Source: Brachybacterium timonense
Lineage (GTDB): Bacteria > Actinomycetota > Actinomycetes > Actinomycetales > Dermabacteraceae
Assembly (NCBI RefSeq): GCF_900258505.1
Contig: NZ_LT984895.1
Coordinates: 1-64,000, forward strand
Length of the DNA stretch: 64,000 bases
Direction of reading: 5' to 3'
The notes below the pieces were generated by a model. It saw only the letters and a list, made by a program, of their open reading frames with translations. It made no database searches and was not told where the DNA came from. Below, piece after piece: positions 50,641 through 59,962 of the stretch. Position 1 is the first letter of the stretch, and each line of letters opens with the position of its first letter. The position numbers and the translations under genes are program-made.

Positions 50641-52224
50641 ATGTCTGCCGCTGACACCACGCACCCGCACCCGTCGCGTTCGCTGGATCCCGAGGCGCTG
50701 GCTCATGTGGCCGCGATAGTGCCCGGTTGGCTCGAGGATGTGCGCTTCAGCCGCCGCCAGTCCGGTCTGCAGGCGGCTATCTGGTATGACGGCGAGGTCG
50801 TGGCGAATGTTGCCGTCGGCGATGCCGATATGGAGGCGTCGACCCCGCTGCTGCCGACGCACCGCCTGCGGATCGCCTCCCATTCGAAGATGTTCACGGC
50901 TCTGGCGGTGATGCGTCTGGTGGAGCGTGGCCGTCTGCGGCTTGATGACACTGTCGGCGAGCGCGTCGCTGCGCTGGCCGACTCGCCTGTCGCTGATCGC
51001 ACCCTGCGGGATCTGCTCTCGCATTCGGCGGGCATCTCCCGGGACTCGACGGATTCACGCTGGTGGCGCCTGGGCACCCCGTTCCCTGTCCGCCGTCAGC
51101 TGCTGGAGCTGTGCCGTTCACACGCCGTGGTGACCGAGCCGGGCGTGCACCTGCAGTACTCCAACATCGGTTACGGCATCCTGGGCCTGGTGATCGAGGA
51201 GGCCACCGACGCGCCGTTCGCGGAGGCGGTCACGGAGCTGGTGCTGGAGCCGGTGGGCATCGACGAGATCGGCCCGGACCTGCCGTCGGACGCCGCAGGC
51301 CCCGAGCAGGCCGACGGTTTCGCGCTCGGCCACACCGCAATGCTCCACGGTCCGCGGCGCCCCGTCGAACAGATCCCCACGGGTGCTCTCGCTGCCGCGA
51401 CCGGGTTCTGGGCCACCGCCTCCGCTATCGCATGCTTCGCCGGTGAGGTGCTGACCCACGATGCGCTGCTGCAGCCACGGTCGTTGCGGGAGATGCGCCG
51501 ACGGGTCTGGACGGTGCGCGACGGTGGCCACTACGGACTGGGCCTGCAGGAAGGCAGGTTCCATGGTTTCGCGGCGATCGGCCACTCCGGTGGTTTCCCG
51601 ACGGGCCTCACACGCACCTGGGCGGTGCCCCGCGAACGCCTGGCGGTCAGCGTGCTGGGCACGGCCGTGGATGCGCCCAGTTCTGAGCTCGCGGTCGGGA
51701 TCCTGGGCCTGGTGGCACTCGCCGCCGGCCGCCCTGCCCCAGAAGCGGACTCCTGGGAGGGCGCGGCGGCGCTCGGCGGGGCCAGCGATGGGCGGGAACG
51801 TCCCGCTGTGCTCTCGGAGCAGGACCCGGTGAGGATCCATGACCGACAGCTCGACGGCGCCGACGTTGCCGCCCTGGTTGAGGGCACCTATGACTCGCTG
51901 TGGGGGCGCAGCCGCATCGCCCGTATCGGGGATCGCCTGTTCTGCCTGGACGGTGCCGCCACCGATCCCGCGAGCACCGCCTTGGAGCTCGCACTGGATG
52001 GTGTGCAGGAGGATCCGATCACCCCGGGCGCACGCTGCATCCGGCTGATGACCTGGGGTGATGCGGGCTATGGAACGTGGGCGGAGCCGCTGCTGGCACG
52101 GGTGGCCGATGAATCCGGTTCACTGCGCTGCACGGGTGTGATCGACACCGGGCAGGTGCTCACGCCTTCCGACGAGTTCGTCATGCCGGATCGGGTGGTG
52201 CGACCCCGGGGCGGTGCACTCTGA
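50641..52224 (+). CDS. Serine hydrolase, class C beta-lactamase / DD-peptidase family
   Basis: The 527-residue protein has the SxxK motif S80-H-S-K83 and the YxN motif YSNIGYG near 173, typical of beta-lactamase-fold hydrolases (Pfam Beta-lactamase). No signal peptide is seen, so it is probably a cytoplasmic esterase or peptidase, not a drug-resistance enzyme. After residue 390 a beta-rich C-terminal domain follows. The ATG follows AAGGAG. Confidence 0.87.
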   Translation: MSAADTTHPHPSRSLDPEALAHVAAIVPGWLEDVRFSRRQSGLQAAIWYDGEVVANVAVGDADMEASTPLLPTHRLRIASHSKMFTALAVMRLVERGRLRLDDTVGERVAALADSPVADRTLRDLLSHSAGISRDSTDSRWWRLGTPFPVRRQLLELCRSHAVVTEPGVHLQYSNIGYGILGLVIEEATDAPFAEAVTELVLEPVGIDEIGPDLPSDAAGPEQADGFALGHTAMLHGPRRPVEQIPTGALAAATGFWATASAIACFAGEVLTHDALLQPRSLREMRRRVWTVRDGGHYGLGLQEGRFHGFAAIGHSGGFPTGLTRTWAVPRERLAVSVLGTAVDAPSSELAVGILGLVALAAGRPAPEADSWEGAAALGGASDGRERPAVLSEQDPVRIHDRQLDGADVAALVEGTYDSLWGRSRIARIGDRLFCLDGAATDPASTALELALDGVQEDPITPGARCIRLMTWGDAGYGTWAEPLLARVADESGSLRCTGVIDTGQVLTPSDEFVMPDRVVRPRGGAL

Positions 52225-52254
52225 CGTGAGTGCGAGTCGCTGAACCGCCCGGCT

Positions 52255-53010
52255 TCAGCCGAGGAGTGGTGCGCCCAGGCGGGCGCGCAGTGCAGGGGTC
52301 AGGCCGTGCACCTGCACGTCGACGGCGGGGCGCCGCAGCCGCTCGGGGGTGACCATGAAGCGCTGCATCATCTTGCGCACACCGTTCTCCTCGATCACTT
52401 CGAAGCCGTTGTCGGCGTATCCGGCGCCGCGGGAGACGCCGTAAGAACGCATGTTCCCCACCACGGCGGAGGTCTCCGCGCGCTCGGCACCGAGATGGTC
52501 GAAAGCAACCACGAGCACGGCCTGCCGCATGAGCTTGCCGATGCCCTTGCCGTGCTCAGCGAGGGTGAGCCAGGAGCCGGTGTTCACCGTGCGGCGCACG
52601 GCGAAGTGCTTCGCGGCCACGTCCTGCATACCGATCAGCGCACCGTCACGAAACACCCCGAAACTGAGCGTCCAGTCCTCGGGGCTGAGCTCGGCGCGCA
52701 GGCGCCACTGAAACTGCACAGCGTTGCGCACACGCTCGTCGGCGTCCACGGCGTACCAGGGGAACACCAGGTCAGAGGTGGGGTCTTCGAACACAGGCCG
52801 ACGCAGCAGCGCCGCATACGCGGGCAGGTCCGTATCGCGCAGCAGGCGCAGGGTGACGTCGTCTGCGGTGATGCTGAGACCGAAGGGCTCGAAGCAGTCG
52901 ACCAGGGTGCTCTCCGATGGGGCCGACGGGGCTGCGTCCTTCGCTCCAGACAGATCGGGGCGGCCCTGCCTGCCCCGGTCCTGGCCGTCGGGCTCGTCGT
53001 GCGTGTGCAT
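52255..53010 (-). CDS. GNAT acetyltransferase
   Basis: The 251-residue protein has a RimJ/RimL-like GNAT domain: VTLRLLRDTDLPAYAALLRR, GSWLTLAEHGKGIGKLMRQA with the acetyl-CoA loop HGKGIGK, and NMRSYGVSRGAGYADNGFEV. The first 40 residues are a charged, disordered extension. TATTCT lies 6 nt before the ATG at 53010. The acetyl acceptor is unknown. Confidence 0.82.
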   Translation of the reverse strand: MHTHDEPDGQDRGRQGRPDLSGAKDAAPSAPSESTLVDCFEPFGLSITADDVTLRLLRDTDLPAYAALLRRPVFEDPTSDLVFPWYAVDADERVRNAVQFQWRLRAELSPEDWTLSFGVFRDGALIGMQDVAAKHFAVRRTVNTGSWLTLAEHGKGIGKLMRQAVLVVAFDHLGAERAETSAVVGNMRSYGVSRGAGYADNGFEVIEENGVRKMMQRFMVTPERLRRPAVDVQVHGLTPALRARLGAPLLG

Positions 53011-53016
53011 GGATCC

Positions 53017-53022
53017 AGAATA
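53017..53022 (-). promoter_or_regulatory. -10 hexamer of the GNAT gene
   Basis: TATTCT on the minus strand, then GGATCC, then ATG at 53010. Confidence 0.55.
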
Positions 53023-53114
53023 GGGCGAGGGCCGCGCCGCCTAGGGTGCCGTGCACACGAACCATGCACACGATCGTCGGCATCGAGCCTGCCCGACATA
53101 GAAGGAGACCACCC

Positions 53115-53741
53115 ATGACGACCGACGTTCTGCTGACCGGTTTCGCGCCCTTCGGGGGCGCGGCGACGAACGAGTCCTGGGAGGCTGTGCGCGCCGCCAC
53201 ACCCCTTCTGGACCATGAGGGCGTGCGGGTCGTGGGGCTCGAGCTGCCGGTCGAGTTCGCCCGGGCCGGGCAGATCCTCGAGGAGGCGATCGAGTCGCAC
53301 CGGCCGCGCGTGGTGATCGCCGTGGGCCTGGCCGCGGGGCGGACGTCGGTCACGCCCGAGCGGGTGGCGATCAATGTGCGTGATGCACGCATCCCGGACA
53401 ACGCCGGCGCCTCCCCTGTGGATGAGCCCTGCGAGGTGGGTGGCCCGGTGGGTCGGTGGTCAACGCTGCCGATCAAGGCGATGGTGCAGGCCACCCGCGA
53501 GGACCTCGATCTGCCGGCTGCGGTGTCGCAGTCTGCGGGCACGTACGTGTGCAATGACGTGTTCTACCTGCTCATGGCACAGCTTGAGCGGCGCGCCGAC
53601 GGGACTCGCGGCGGCTTCATCCATGTACCTGCCGCCACGGATCTTCCCGTGTCGGAGACGGCGCGGGCGCTCGCGCGAATGACGCAGGTGGCGCTCACAC
53701 AGACGCAGGATGTGGCGCTCGCCGCAGGATCCGAACACTGA
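53115..53741 (+). CDS. pcp: Pyroglutamyl-peptidase I
   Basis: The 208-residue Cys peptidase removes N-terminal pyroglutamate from peptides. Its triad is Glu82 in VTPERVAIN, Cys146 in TYVCNDVFYLL and His170 in FIHVPA; GFAPFGG at residues 9-15 is the N-terminal signature. The ATG follows AAGGAG. The product 5-oxoproline is the substrate of PxpABC encoded at 875-3576. Its stop codon lies in the first DnaA-like box of the downstream element. Confidence 0.94.
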   Translation: MTTDVLLTGFAPFGGAATNESWEAVRAATPLLDHEGVRVVGLELPVEFARAGQILEEAIESHRPRVVIAVGLAAGRTSVTPERVAINVRDARIPDNAGASPVDEPCEVGGPVGRWSTLPIKAMVQATREDLDLPAAVSQSAGTYVCNDVFYLLMAQLERRADGTRGGFIHVPAATDLPVSETARALARMTQVALTQTQDVALAAGSEH

Positions 53742-53851
53742 TCCACAGGGTTGTGCACAGTCGTGGACGAATCACACCGGTGTGGTTCCCCAGTCCGCAG
53801 ACATATCCCCAAAGTTATCCACAATTGGGGAAGATGACATCGGTGTGATTC
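53739..53851. promoter_or_regulatory. Nested inverted repeat with DnaA boxes
   Basis: TTATCCACA at 53815-53823 is a consensus DnaA box in the loop of a perfect 7-bp stem, TCCCCAA (53806-53812) / TTGGGGA (53825-53831). An outer pair, GAATCACACCGGTG (53769-53782) / CATCGGTGTGATTC (53838-53851), matches at 13 of 14. Two more DnaA-like boxes precede it: TGATCCACA (53739) and TTGTGCACA (53751). CACACCGGTGTG (53773-53784) is itself a perfect palindrome. It lies between the convergent ends of pcp and the rhomboid gene. Confidence 0.7.
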
Positions 53852-53881
53852 GGTGGGCGACACGGTTGCGCGCGTGCTCCT

Positions 53882-53965
53882 GGCCCCTCGCGCACGGGGG
53901 CCGACGCATGCCGTACCCGGGCCCCGTCAACTGGGGACTCCGGGCCCCTCGCGCACGGGGGCCGA
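53882..53965. repeat. 61-bp-spaced repeat with a hairpin in each copy
   Basis: An identical 23-bp sequence beginning GGCCCCTCGCGCACGGGGGC lies at 53882 and 53943. GCCCC/GGGGC in each copy can pair. It lies downstream of both convergent genes, so tandem terminators are possible. Confidence 0.88.
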
Positions 53966-54052
53966 GCTTCGTGAGCGGCGCGGGATTCTGCGCGCGGGGC
54001 AACGTTCCGCGGGCGGGGCGCAGCTCGGTCGTGAGAAACCGCGCAGGCCCTG

Positions 54053-55000
54053 TCACCAGCTGACGAACATGTCCGGCCCCGCGAGCACGACCTTGACCGC
54101 GATCAGCGTCAGGCACAGCAGCAGGGCACAGCCGATCACCGCGGAGTGCAGGATCGCTGAGCGTCGGGACAGGGCGGCGAGGTCTGCCCCTGGTGTGGCC
54201 TTGGGCCGTAACGCGAACAACGCGGCCGTGGTGGCGGTGCCCAGAACAAGGCCGCCCAGGTGCCCCTCCCAGGAGATCCCCGGCACCGTGAAGGTGATGA
54301 CCAGGTTCAGCACGATCAGCACGACGATCTGTCCGGTCTGCGCACCCATGCGCCTGCCCACCACGAACATGGCGCCGAACATGCCGAAGACACCGCCGGA
54401 GGCCCCCAGCGTGTACGTGACCCAGGAATCCGCGGCCGGGTTGGCGAACAGCAGCACCGCCGTGTGCCCGCCGATCACAGAGATGAGGAACAACGCGAGG
54501 AAGCGCCAGTGCCCCATGGAGCGCTCGAGGTACTGGCCCACCATCCACAGGGCGTAGCCGTTCAGCAGCAGATGCATGATCCCGGCGTGCAGGAAACCGG
54601 CGCTCACGAAGATCCACGGCATGGCGAGCACGCGATACGGGCTGAAGATCGCTAGGCCCTCGACGAGTCCGCCGGAGACGGTCTGTCCCAGGAACGCGAG
54701 GCCGCATAGCCCGAGCAGCACGTAGGTGACTATGGGGGTTGCCGCGCCGATGCGTGCCCCCATGGCGTTGCGGGGCCGTGCCGCGGCCTGGCTGCGGGTG
54801 AGCTCACGGTCGCAGTCAGCGCAGCGCATGCCGACGGCGGCGGGCCGTTGGCATGCGGGGCAGGCGGGCCTGTCGCAGCGCTGGCAGCGCACATAGCTCA
54901 CCCGATCCGGGTGCCGTGGGCAGGTGGGATGGGCTGATTCGTGCTCGGCAGAGCCGTCGTCGGATCCGTCAGCGCTGTAGCCGTAGGTGGGGCGGTTCAT
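54053..55000 (-). CDS. Rhomboid-family intramembrane serine protease
   Basis: The 315-residue protein has an N-terminal Cys/His-rich region of about 50 residues (CPRHPDRVSYVRCQRCDRPA, then CPAC and CADC) that should bind zinc. It then has at least six helices with HLLLNGYALW, nucleophile Ser in GASGGVFGMFG near residue 200 and His in GHLGG near 245. The Ser-His dyad is complete, so it is probably an active membrane protease. The start at 55000 is supported by the position of the zinc motif, not by a ribosome site. Confidence 0.9.
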   Translation of the reverse strand: MNRPTYGYSADGSDDGSAEHESAHPTCPRHPDRVSYVRCQRCDRPACPACQRPAAVGMRCADCDRELTRSQAAARPRNAMGARIGAATPIVTYVLLGLCGLAFLGQTVSGGLVEGLAIFSPYRVLAMPWIFVSAGFLHAGIMHLLLNGYALWMVGQYLERSMGHWRFLALFLISVIGGHTAVLLFANPAADSWVTYTLGASGGVFGMFGAMFVVGRRMGAQTGQIVVLIVLNLVITFTVPGISWEGHLGGLVLGTATTAALFALRPKATPGADLAALSRRSAILHSAVIGCALLLCLTLIAVKVVLAGPDMFVSW

Positions 55001-55046
55001 GGAGTCATTGCACCATGTCGTCGCTGAACAGCCGCCGTCGGCCGCT

Positions 55047-55098
55047 CGGATCGCTGTACACGCTGCCCGGGGGAACCCGTCCGGATCGCTGTACACGC
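55047..55098. repeat. 35-bp-spaced direct repeat
   Basis: CGGATCGCTGTACACGC occurs at 55047-55063 and 55082-55098, upstream of the rhomboid gene and downstream of the next minus-strand gene. Confidence 0.8.
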
Positions 55099-55137
55099 CA
55101 CCTGGTCGACTCGCCCTCTTCCCGGGGGCTGCTCGTC

Positions 55138-56370
55138 TCAGTCGCTCGGGTAGGGGAAGCGTGCGAACAGCGTCTCGAATCGCGAGGTCTGCGTGGGGCT
55201 GATCGGGGTGACGGGGTCGAGCACGAACCGTCGGCGGCTGCCCGTCCCGGCGCGGGACCAGATGCCCACCACTTCGCCACGACGCACGGCCGTGCGCTTG
55301 AACACGCCATTGTTGCCGGGCACGAGCCGTGCGTGACGCTCATCGTCCATGAGGTAGAGCCGATCCTGATAGCCCAGCACGAGCTCATCGAAGCCGGGCA
55401 GCAGGAGCTCGCGCATGGTCTCCTTCTCCCGTGCGGCGTACTCCTCTGCGAGGCCGGGCCGCCAGTACAGGGTCTCCCCGCGGGAGGCGACGGCTTTCGC
55501 CGGGTCGGCGTGCAGCCGCCCCTGTGCATCGGCCCAGCCGCTCTCGAGACGGTCGCTGGCCTCGGCGAGCGCAGCGGTGATGCGGCCCATCGGCAGCTTG
55601 GACCACCAGGCGAGATCGCGGACCGAAGCAGGCCCGTGACTGGTGAAGTACCGCAGCGCGAGCTCAGCGAGCGCCGCATGCTCATCACCATGGAACGTGC
55701 CCTCGAGGTCGCTGCCCGACGGCAGCCACGTGGGTGCATGCACCACGGCGGTGTCGCCGTCTCGCCACGGTCCGTAGCAGGCCGTGCCCGTGGAGATGTG
55801 ATGCACGAGCAGGTGGTATCCACAGCCACCCCGGGTCGGCACGCCCGCTGCCTCCCAGGCCGCGAACAGTTCAGCACGCGTCACTCCACGGCCCACGCCA
55901 GGGGTGGAGGCCGGAACGGCGAGTTCTTCCAGGATCTCCCCCGCGCGGCCCACATGCTCGTCGGTCAGGCCCAGGCTGCTGCGGCGCTTGATCGCGGCGC
56001 GCACCGGGGCACCAGCGCACAGCTGGGTGAGCCATGGCAGGGTCGCGGCGGAGGTGGCGAAGACGGTGCCGCGCATCGGGTAGCCGCGCACGATCTCGCC
56101 GCGATCGAACGCGGTGAGGACCGCAGCCGCGTCGCCACCACTGCGCAGAGCAAGGGAGGAGACAACGCCGGAGAGATCCTGACCCTGGTGAGCAGCGAAC
56201 CCATGAGCGACCTGCGCAGGCGTCGGATACGCCGCCGTCGAGGTCGACGACGCAGTCCGCTCCTCGGTGCCTGAGGATGACACCGCGGCGGAGGTGGACG
56301 GCTCACTGACAGAGGGCGGCACGAGCCCCTGAGCGAGGATGCGCGCTCCGGCGAGATGGCGATGCGTCAT
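55138..56370 (-). CDS. Winged-helix DNA-binding domain protein (HTH_42 / AlkZ-like)
   Basis: The 410-residue protein matches the HTH_42 family by MRGTVFATSAATLPWLTQLC, LLVHHISTGTACYGPW, ALRYFTSHGPASVRDLAWWS and LPGFDELVLGYQDR. Family members include AlkZ/AlkX-type DNA glycosylases that act on alkylated or crosslinked bases, but the QxQ/QxD catalytic motif was not seen, so enzyme activity is uncertain. The start at 56370 has TACGCT 6 nt upstream. Confidence 0.8.
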   Translation of the reverse strand: MTHRHLAGARILAQGLVPPSVSEPSTSAAVSSSGTEERTASSTSTAAYPTPAQVAHGFAAHQGQDLSGVVSSLALRSGGDAAAVLTAFDRGEIVRGYPMRGTVFATSAATLPWLTQLCAGAPVRAAIKRRSSLGLTDEHVGRAGEILEELAVPASTPGVGRGVTRAELFAAWEAAGVPTRGGCGYHLLVHHISTGTACYGPWRDGDTAVVHAPTWLPSGSDLEGTFHGDEHAALAELALRYFTSHGPASVRDLAWWSKLPMGRITAALAEASDRLESGWADAQGRLHADPAKAVASRGETLYWRPGLAEEYAAREKETMRELLLPGFDELVLGYQDRLYLMDDERHARLVPGNNGVFKRTAVRRGEVVGIWSRAGTGSRRRFVLDPVTPISPTQTSRFETLFARFPYPSD

Positions 56371-56703
56371 GGGCCGAGCGTAGCGAGCAGGTCCGACAGA
56401 CACGACGGGCATAACGGGAACAGCGCTCGTCGATGCGGTCGGCACGGCAGGCCCTACCGCTCGTGACGGAACGAGCCTCGCTCGGCACTTCCCGGCCGTT
56501 TTGCGACCCGTCCCGGACCTCTCTTCCGCTCGCTCACTCGGCGATCCCCGCTCGACACAGTCGATCGCCACAGTGGTTCCGGCGCTGGTCCGAGAATCCA
56601 TCGAATGGTTGATCCGCTGCGACCTGCAGATTCCTAGGTTGGGGCACATCTGGAGTGCTGCCTGATCAGCGCTCGCTTCCTTCTTCTGTCACGAGGTCCC
56701 TAC
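56371..56703. other. Gene-free divergent region
   Basis: Between the HTH_42 gene (-) and the MMPL gene (+). TACGCT at 56377-56382 (minus strand) is the -10 of the former, 6 nt before its ATG. GAGG precedes the ATG of the latter. CCTAGG at 56635 lies in a plausible -10 area for the MMPL gene. No repeat array or dyad of note was seen. Confidence 0.5.
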
Positions 56704-59094
56704 ATGTCCACTCTTCACACTCGTCCTGGGCAGTCATCTGCTGAGCCAGTCGGCGATCTGAGCACTGACCGCAGCGCCCCGGGTTCGCCCGACCATGGTT
56801 CGGCCGCCCCCGGTTCGGCCGCCGCCGGTTCCCCCACTCCACGTTCACCCGCTCCCGGTTCGCCCGCCCCTGGTTCAGCCGCGCAGAGCTCACCCGCCCC
56901 GGATTCGGCGCCGACGGATCGCGTCGGCCGCCTCGCCGGCCTGCTCACCGGTCGCCGTTCCGCCTGGGCGGTGCTCGCTATCTCCGTGATGCTTCTGCTC
57001 GCTGTGATGGGCGGCATCCGCGGCACGGGCCCGGTGGCCGGCATGGACGCGCTTCCCGCTGAGGCGGAGTCCTCACAGGTTCACGCGATCGCGGAACGGC
57101 TCGACGGGCAGCGCTACCAGCCGGTGTTCGCCGTGGTCACGCGCGCCGATGGTGGCGAGCTCACCGACGCCGACCAGGCGTCGATCGCCAAGCTGCGCGA
57201 ACAGCTCGCCGCTCAGACCGGCCGACAGGCCCTCGGCCCCATGCCCTCTAAGGATGGGAAGGCTGATCTGGCGATGGCCACCGTCGATGTGCAGCGCGAT
57301 GACGAGCAGGTGGATCAGGAGATCGCGGATCTACGCGCAACCGCCTCACAGTGGACGCCGGACGGCCTGCAGGTGCAGGTCACCGGTGGCCCGGCTGTGG
57401 GGGCCGACATTCGTGGCGCGTTCGCAGGTGCCGACTTCCGGCTGCTCGCCGTGACCCTCGCCGTCGTGGCTGTGCTGCTCCTGCTCACGTACCGTTCCCC
57501 CGTGCTGTGGCTGCTGCCGCTGACGGTCGTGGCCCTGGCCGAAGGGGCGTCCCGCTCGGTCACCGGTTTCCTGGGCGAGCAGATGCAGCTGGCCTTCGAT
57601 GGCGGTGTGGTCAGCGTGCTGGTGTTCGGCGCCGGCACGAACTACGCCCTGCTGCTGATCTCGCGTTACCGCGAGGAGCTGCGCCGTCACGAGAATCACC
57701 GCACGGCGCTCGCGACCGCGTGGCGCGGCACTGCCCCGGCGATCCTCGCCTCGAACCTCACGGTGGTGCTCGCCCTGTTGACCCTGCTGCTCGCGGTCAT
57801 GCCGGCCACACGTGGCCTGGGAATCGCATCCGCCGCCGGCCTGCTGCTCGCGCTGCTGGCGGTGCTGTTCCCGCTGACCGCGCTGCTCGCGGTCACCGGC
57901 CGACGGGTGTTCTGGCCGTTCGTGCCCCGCGCCGAGCAACCCACCCACGCCCAGGCTGCTTTCGACGAGGCCAGCTCCGCGGGGGTCACGGGGGCAGGCG
58001 CGGGGGTCACGAGAGACACGGCGGCAGCCGCGGGTGCCACGGGGGCGGCCGCGGGGTCGGCCGCTGATGTCCCGTCGGCCCCACCCCGTGCGGATTCTGC
58101 TGAGCACAGTGTGTTCGGCCGCATCGCCTCTGCTGTGATCGCTCGTCCGCTTGCCTGGACGATCGGTGTGGTGGCGCTGCTGGGGCTGCTGGCCACAGGC
58201 CTTGTGGGCACGCGGGTGGGGCTCGCCCAGTCCGAGCAGTTCGCTGACACCAATGAATCCGCGAGCGGTTTCGCGGTGATGGCCGAGCATTACGGGGCGG
58301 GTGAATCGGCGCCTCACCGCGTCGCGGTGCCCACCGTGCAGGCGGATGCGCTCACGGCTCAGCTGGAGACGGTGCCCGGCATTGAGCGGGTCACACCCGT
58401 TGGGCAGACGGGCGATGGCTGGAGCGTGATCGATGCGATCGGTTCCGCGGAGCCGGAGTCCGATGCGGCCTTCGATGAGGTGCGGGCCCTGCGCTCGGCT
58501 GCCGCTGACACCGCACCGGAGGCTCTGGTGGGCGGGACGTCCGCCACAGCGCTGGAGGTGCGCGAAGACTCGTTCCGGGACCTCGCCGTGATCGCTCCGA
58601 TGATCCTCGCCGTGGTGCTTGTGGTGCTGGTGGTTCTGCTGCGCTCGCTGGTCGCACCGTTCGTGCTGCTGGCCGCGAACCTGCTGAGCACCATGGCCGC
58701 GATCGGGCTGGGCCTGTGGGTGGGCGGCGCCCTGTTCGATATCCCGGCACTGGATGTGACCGTGCCGCTGCTGGCCTTCCTGTTCCTGGTGGCGCTCGGT
58801 GTGGATTACACGATCTTCCTGGTACATCGCGCCCGGCACGAGGCGGCCGAGCATGGCACCGCGACGGGCATGGTGCGCGCGGTCGGATCCACCGGTGTGG
58901 TGATCACGAGCGCTGGCGTGGTGCTCGCAGCCGTGTTCGCCGCGCTCGGTGTGCTGCCGCTCGTGGTGCTGTTCCAGCTGGGGCTGATCGTGGGCCTGGG
59001 CGTGCTGCTGGACACCCTGGTGGTGCGCACCATGCTGGTTCCGGCGCTGTTCGCCCGGATCGGCGACCGCATGTGGTGGCCCACCCGCCCGTGA
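56704..59094 (+). CDS. MMPL/RND-family transporter
   Basis: The 796-residue membrane protein has the MMPL layout: one N-terminal helix, a large extracytoplasmic loop, five clustered helices, then a second similar half. Conserved pieces are VFGAGTNYALLLISRYREEL in the first helix cluster and FLVALGVDYTIFLVHRARHE in the second. It probably exports lipids or drugs with proton drive. The first 75 residues are a Ser/Pro/Ala/Gly-rich extension with many PGS repeats, and a Gly/Ala/Thr-rich insertion lies near residues 420-460. No regulator gene is adjacent. Confidence 0.9.
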   Translation: MSTLHTRPGQSSAEPVGDLSTDRSAPGSPDHGSAAPGSAAAGSPTPRSPAPGSPAPGSAAQSSPAPDSAPTDRVGRLAGLLTGRRSAWAVLAISVMLLLAVMGGIRGTGPVAGMDALPAEAESSQVHAIAERLDGQRYQPVFAVVTRADGGELTDADQASIAKLREQLAAQTGRQALGPMPSKDGKADLAMATVDVQRDDEQVDQEIADLRATASQWTPDGLQVQVTGGPAVGADIRGAFAGADFRLLAVTLAVVAVLLLLTYRSPVLWLLPLTVVALAEGASRSVTGFLGEQMQLAFDGGVVSVLVFGAGTNYALLLISRYREELRRHENHRTALATAWRGTAPAILASNLTVVLALLTLLLAVMPATRGLGIASAAGLLLALLAVLFPLTALLAVTGRRVFWPFVPRAEQPTHAQAAFDEASSAGVTGAGAGVTRDTAAAAGATGAAAGSAADVPSAPPRADSAEHSVFGRIASAVIARPLAWTIGVVALLGLLATGLVGTRVGLAQSEQFADTNESASGFAVMAEHYGAGESAPHRVAVPTVQADALTAQLETVPGIERVTPVGQTGDGWSVIDAIGSAEPESDAAFDEVRALRSAAADTAPEALVGGTSATALEVREDSFRDLAVIAPMILAVVLVVLVVLLRSLVAPFVLLAANLLSTMAAIGLGLWVGGALFDIPALDVTVPLLAFLFLVALGVDYTIFLVHRARHEAAEHGTATGMVRAVGSTGVVITSAGVVLAAVFAALGVLPLVVLFQLGLIVGLGVLLDTLVVRTMLVPALFARIGDRMWWPTRP

Positions 59095-59178
59095 GGGAGC
59101 CAGCGGCTCCGTCTGGCTACCCTGCATCTCGCTCGTGGGCACACCCACCCCGGAGGGAACCAGCGGCTCCGTCTGGCT
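59091..59178. repeat. 60-bp-spaced repeat starting at the MMPL stop codon
   Basis: A 26-bp sequence beginning GAGGGAGCCAGCGGCTCCGT at 59093 recurs at 59153 with one change. The first copy begins at the stop codon. GGAGCC-agc-GGCTCC in the first copy is a perfect small hairpin. Confidence 0.9.
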
Positions 59179-59316
59179 GCGGGCTGGATGCAACGACGAT
59201 CACGGAACACCCCGGCGCACCTGGCATGCCTGCGGCCAGGGTGCACGAGCGATCCCGGAGAACCAAGATCAGCCCGTCGGCCCCACCAGGCTGCGGCCCG
59301 GTTCATGCCGCACGTG

Positions 59317-59358
59317 ACAGAACAGCGCCGTCCCTATGCCGGGGCGGCGCTGTTCTGT
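59317..59358. terminator. Strong bidirectional terminator
   Basis: ACAGAACAGCGCCG (59317-59330) pairs perfectly with CGGCGCTGTTCTGT (59345-59358) around a 14-nt loop. It separates the convergent MMPL and cyclophilin genes, whose 331-bp gap also holds the 60-bp repeat. Confidence 0.85.
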
Positions 59359-59425
59359 GCGTCTCGGATTCCGTCGCTGCGGAGCGTTCGGGCTGTTCAG
59401 CGGCCGACGGAGCCGAGAGGGGTGA

Positions 59426-59962
59426 TCATTTCTCGATGGTGACCTTCTCGATCACGACGTCCTCGAGCGGACGGTCACGCATATCGGTCTTGACCGCGGC
59501 GATCGCGTCGACGACCTTCTTCGAGTCGTCGTCGGCCACCTCACCGAACACGGTGTGCTTGCCGTGCAGGTACTGGGTGGGGGCAACAGTGATGAAGAAC
59601 TGCGAACCGTTCGTGCCCGAGGGGCGGCCGGTCAGGGCGTTCTGGCGCTTGCCCGCGTTGGCCATGGCCAGCTTGTAGGGCTCGTCGAAGTTCTTCTCGG
59701 AGATCTCGTCGTCGAAGGTGTAGCCGGGGCCGCCGGTGCCGGTGCCGAGCGGGTCGCCGCCCTGGATCATGAAGCCGTCGATGATGCGGTGGAAGATGAC
59801 GCCGTCGTAGAAGGGGCGAGTGACCTTCTGGCCGGATTCGGCGTCAGTGAACTCACGGGTGCCCTCGGCCAGTCCCACAAAGTTCTCGACGGTCTTGGGG
59901 GCGTGGTTCGGGAACAGCTCCAGGCGGATGTCCCCATGGTTGGTGTGCAGAGTCGCGAACAT
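59426..59962 (-). CDS. ppiA: Peptidyl-prolyl cis-trans isomerase, cyclophilin type
   Basis: The 178-residue cyclophilin has FYDGVIFHRIIDGFMIQGGD, GTNGSQFFITVAPT and HTVFGEV, which contain the active-site Arg, Phe, Gln and His. No signal peptide, so it is cytoplasmic. The ATG at 59962 follows GAGGA; upstream in-frame residues are His/Pro/Ala-rich. It should speed protein folding at X-Pro bonds. Confidence 0.94.
   Translation of the reverse strand: MFATLHTNHGDIRLELFPNHAPKTVENFVGLAEGTREFTDAESGQKVTRPFYDGVIFHRIIDGFMIQGGDPLGTGTGGPGYTFDDEISEKNFDEPYKLAMANAGKRQNALTGRPSGTNGSQFFITVAPTQYLHGKHTVFGEVADDDSKKVVDAIAAVKTDMRDRPLEDVVIEKVTIEK

Noticed and set aside
49747-51024. Long N-terminal extension of the lysozyme
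   Set aside because: It crosses the amidotransferase and serine hydrolase genes in other frames; the start at 49746 gives a standard signal-anchor and GH25 domain.
53739-53851. Chromosomal origin of replication
   Set aside because: Only three DnaA-like boxes, no AT-rich unwinding region and no dnaA, dnaN or gyrase genes nearby.
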